Source of the DNA: DATLBY01 sp035526665
GTDB lineage: Bacteria > Acidobacteriota > Terriglobia > Bryobacterales > Bryobacteraceae
Length of the DNA: 16,513 nt
NCBI GenBank assembly: GCA_035526665.1
Contig: DATLBY010000279.1
Span: forward strand, 1 to 16,513
Reading direction: 5' to 3'
In this document: piece by piece, positions 15,701-16,513 of the stretch
How the letters are laid out: the number at the start of each line of letters is the position of its first letter
How positions within the stretch are numbered: the first letter of the stretch is position 1
Notes under the pieces: generated by a model
Database searches by the model: none
The model's input: the letters and a program-made list of their open reading frames with translations, nothing else
What the model was told of the DNA's origin: nothing
Made by a program: the position numbers and the translations under genes

Positions 15701-16436
15701 GGATGGCAACAACGCCTGTTATTTGCTCTTCTATGCCGGGTCCGGCACCGCGGCCCTTTGGTCGGACGCTTCAGCCGGCTGGCTTTTTCTGCAACTGGGA
15801 TCGGCCACTGTCGTTCAGAACGGGCAATGCGCAATCAGCGGGGCTGAGTCGTCCGCAACAGTAGCCGGTGGGAACCTGGTCCTTTCCCTGGCAATCACCT
15901 TTAAACTCGTTTTCAGTGGAACAAAAAATATCTATGCGCAGGTGACAAATCAGAGCGGGATGTCAGCAGGTTGGCAACTGAAGGGTAGCTGGACAGTTCC
16001 GGCAAACCAACCGCCTTCGGTCACAGTGTTTCCCGCAGCAGGCAGCGGGCGAGCCCAGAATTTCCAATTCCGTATCACAGATCCGGATGGAGTTTCGGAA
16101 ATCCGAAGTGCAACAATGCTCGTCAGTCCAGCGCTGGATGGAAATAATGCCTGCTATCTTGTGTTCTATGCAGGTTCAGCCACTGCAGCACTTTGGTCGG
16201 ATGCGGCGGCCGGCTGGTTGCCCTTCACTCCGGGGTCCAACACAGTTGTTGAAAATGGGCAATGTTCTATCAGTGGCGCTGCCTCCTCCGTGACGGCCAG
16301 CAGTTCAGATCTCGTTGTCAGCTTCGCCATCACGTTCAAAGCGTCATTCGTAGGCTCGAAAAATGTTTACGTCCAGGCGAGCGATGCAACGAGTTCGTCG
16401 GGATGGCAGTGGAAAGGCATATGGACGGTCATCTAG
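12702..16436 (+). CDS. Secreted DUF7948/SBBP-repeat propeller protein with four C-terminal tandem modules
   Basis: This 1244-residue protein has four parts. Residues 1-24 look like a signal peptide (hydrophobic LPILAGLAGLFFAAIG, likely cut after EA). Residues ~25-219 match the DUF7948 type of N-terminal domain that precedes SBBP repeats, with 'ARIRYKGVYPGIDAVYGG' and 'ELIIDPVLTYSSYVGG'. Residues 220-667 hold seven SBBP units of 61-69 residues (starts 220, 283, 347, 410, 474, 543, 607), each with a YSTYLGG-like strand, a D-A-x-G-x-A-Y-x-x-G turn and a TxSxxFP motif: enough for a seven-bladed propeller. Residues 668-1244 are four modules of 143-145 residues. There is no C-terminal sorting or membrane segment, so it is probably secreted or held at the cell surface. 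The role is unknown; adhesion or binding is a guess. The start is TTG with AGAGAGG four bases before. Such proteins are frequent in Acidobacteriota. Confidence 0.9.
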   Translation: MLRHLPILAGLAGLFFAAIGNCEAIEVPLFFYERKPDSNVYMARTPYLTAYLDENGLALEASGIHLHLEFLGSSAGKTLGPETKLNASVNILLGKPETWRTDLPAFARIRYKGVYPGIDAVYGGTERKLKSEFVVAPGSDPHVIQLRYRGAEQIHVAADGALVVTTASGEFREDAPVIYQLIRGHRKIIQGGYRVSADQIVSFAIDPYDRKKELIIDPVLTYSSYVGGRGIDAGTGIATDAAGNVYVCGYTESPDFPIAGAIQGRVRGVDAFVMKLNSAGDTLLYATYLGGSAYDAANGITVDANGSAIVAGRTGSSDFPTVSAFQPVFGGGMDGFVAKLSPLGNTIVYSTYLGGAASDAANAVALDTVGNAYITGDTSSANFPTRAGFQSINRGRSDAFGLKLNTAGSIQYSTYLGGMGDESGKSIAVDTAGAAYIAGNTTSPDFPVLNAFQPNSGGGEDAFVTKLSPTGSALVYSTYLGGSSGSVTYPESANGIAVDSQGAAVVVGSTNSSNFPLQAPIQPLPGGTLDAFVTKLTPTGSALIYSTYLGGVGLDYANAVTLDASGQAYVTGGTNSINFPAVNPLQPQVAGLYDIFVTKFDAAGTRLVFSTLLGGSGSEEGLGIARTNASEVWTTGMTTSGDLQLVGALQTFGGAEGSVLLARIADAVPATSSVSPASGYGASQAFQFTLSDQNGPANIVSATMLVNSSLDGNNACYVVFYANPNSAALWSDATAGWLPVVFGSGAVVQNNQCSLSGAGSSVSGSGANLVVTLALTFKRTFAGTKNVYAQVTNRSGLSSGWELKGTWTIPPNQAPAAIVSPSGGQGRIQSFQFTLSDPDGAADIASATMLVSPTLDGNNACYIVFYASSNSAALWSDTLPGWLPFAFGAAASVSNGQCSISASASSAVLSGTALVVSLALTFKSSFSGTKNVYVQVRDQGGLSSGWQLKGMWTVPADQPPSVVVSPASGSGRGQTFQFAFSDVSGPAAVDRATMLFSPALDGNNACYLLFYAGSGTAALWSDASAGWLFLQLGSATVVQNGQCAISGAESSATVAGGNLVLSLAITFKLVFSGTKNIYAQVTNQSGMSAGWQLKGSWTVPANQPPSVTVFPAAGSGRAQNFQFRITDPDGVSEIRSATMLVSPALDGNNACYLVFYAGSATAALWSDAAAGWLPFTPGSNTVVENGQCSISGAASSVTASSSDLVVSFAITFKASFVGSKNVYVQASDATSSSGWQWKGIWTVI
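13359..14702 (+). repeat. Seven tandem SBBP (beta-propeller) repeats within the CDS
   Basis: Units begin near 13359, 13548, 13740, 13929, 14121, 14328 and 14520, with a period of about 190 bases (63-64 codons; the fifth is 69 codons because of an insertion after LGGSSG). Shared protein motifs are YSTYLGG, the DxxGxAYxxG turn, the TxSxxFP motif and DAFVTKL. The seventh unit is the most divergent: FSTLLGG in place of YSTYLGG, no FP motif and no DAF motif. The units differ mostly at the DNA level, so the array is old, not a fresh duplication. Confidence 0.88.
14703..16433 (+). repeat. Four tandem ~144-residue cysteine-containing modules within the CDS
   Basis: Modules start at 14703, 15132, 15567 and 16002 (429, 435, 435 and 432 bases). 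Each carries, in order: SPxxGxG, FQFxxSD, ATMLVSPxLDGNNACYxVFYA, AALWSDxxxGWLP, NGQCSISGAxSS, LTFKxxFxGTKNVYxQV and SGWQLKGxWTVP. Two cysteines per module are always in the same places (ACY and QCS), so a disulfide per module is likely. The modules are joined by a short proline linker (ANQPPS). The pattern of strands suggests a beta sandwich (inference). I recall similar 'LDGxxACYLAY' repeats in other acidobacterial exported proteins. Confidence 0.87.
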
Positions 16437-16513
16437 ACGCCCCAGGGGAACGCAGATCAGCTTTTAGCTAATTCGGATTTTTCCAGATTGGAGGAGAATC
16501 CCCGCGACGCGAG
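16437..16513. other. Right-edge non-coding stretch
   Basis: No gene starts in the last 77 bases. A GGAGGAG stretch at 16490-16496 looks like a ribosome site for a gene that would begin just past the window, but no start codon is visible. No convincing terminator hairpin follows the propeller-protein stop. Confidence 0.4.

Noticed and set aside
13359..16433. Direct repeats as a CRISPR array or mobile element
   Set aside because: The periods of about 190 and 435 bases, intact reading frame and protein-level conservation show repeated protein domains. There are no short identical repeats with unique spacers, and no transposase or inverted ends.
16437..16470. Possible terminator after the propeller protein
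   Set aside because: The stems CCCC-GGGG and AGC-GCT are only three or four bases long, with no uridine run directly after, so there is no convincing hairpin.
1..16513. tRNA, rRNA, riboswitch or insertion sequence
   Set aside because: I found no cloverleaf, rRNA-like segment or transposase frame; nearly all of the window is occupied by the ten genes described.

Overview
The window looks like a chromosomal stretch from a Gram-negative bacterium of the Acidobacteriota, most likely of the Solibacter/Bryobacter type. This is inferred from three things: the C-terminal end of an Oar-like TonB-dependent receptor, a large secreted protein with a DUF7948-like head and SBBP propeller repeats, and a moderately GC-rich coding style with several non-ATG starts. 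No database search was possible, so family names come from motifs and remembered family patterns.

Layout. (1) Positions 1-631, plus strand: the end of a TonB-dependent outer-membrane receptor cut by the window edge. (2) Positions 640-8655, minus strand: a tightly coupled four-gene operon, read from right to left. It holds an Omp85/BamA-TamA protein with seven apparent POTRA domains, a SurA-like periplasmic chaperone without a PPIase domain, a TamB-type inner-membrane/periplasmic protein, and a 103-residue protein resembling DUF2103. Each junction overlaps by 1 or 4 bases. (3) Positions 8665-9687, plus strand: a ThiF/MoeB/HesA-type E1-like adenylyltransferase whose start codon lies 9 bases from the start of the divergent Omp85 gene. 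(4) Positions 9730-10716, plus strand: a GDP-mannose 4,6-dehydratase. (5) Positions 10709-12554, minus strand: an NAD-dependent sugar epimerase followed by a class I methyltransferase, converging on the dehydratase with an 8-base overlap. (6) Positions 12702-16436, plus strand: a 1244-residue secreted protein with a signal peptide, a DUF7948-like domain, seven SBBP units and four tandem cysteine-containing modules of about 144 residues. The last 77 bases hold no gene, only a purine-rich ribosome-site-like stretch near the edge.

How the genes may work together. The minus-strand operon looks like a cell-envelope export or assembly machine: an outer-membrane Omp85 pore/insertase, a periplasmic chaperone and a TamB bridge, comparable to the TAM/BAM pathway. 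The dehydratase, epimerase and methyltransferase suggest synthesis of an activated deoxy or branched sugar and modification of a surface glycan. The flanking receptor and the propeller protein are surface or exported products. The most interesting points are the seven-POTRA Omp85 in a TAM-like operon, the DUF2103-like small gene coupled to tamB, and the modular repeat protein.
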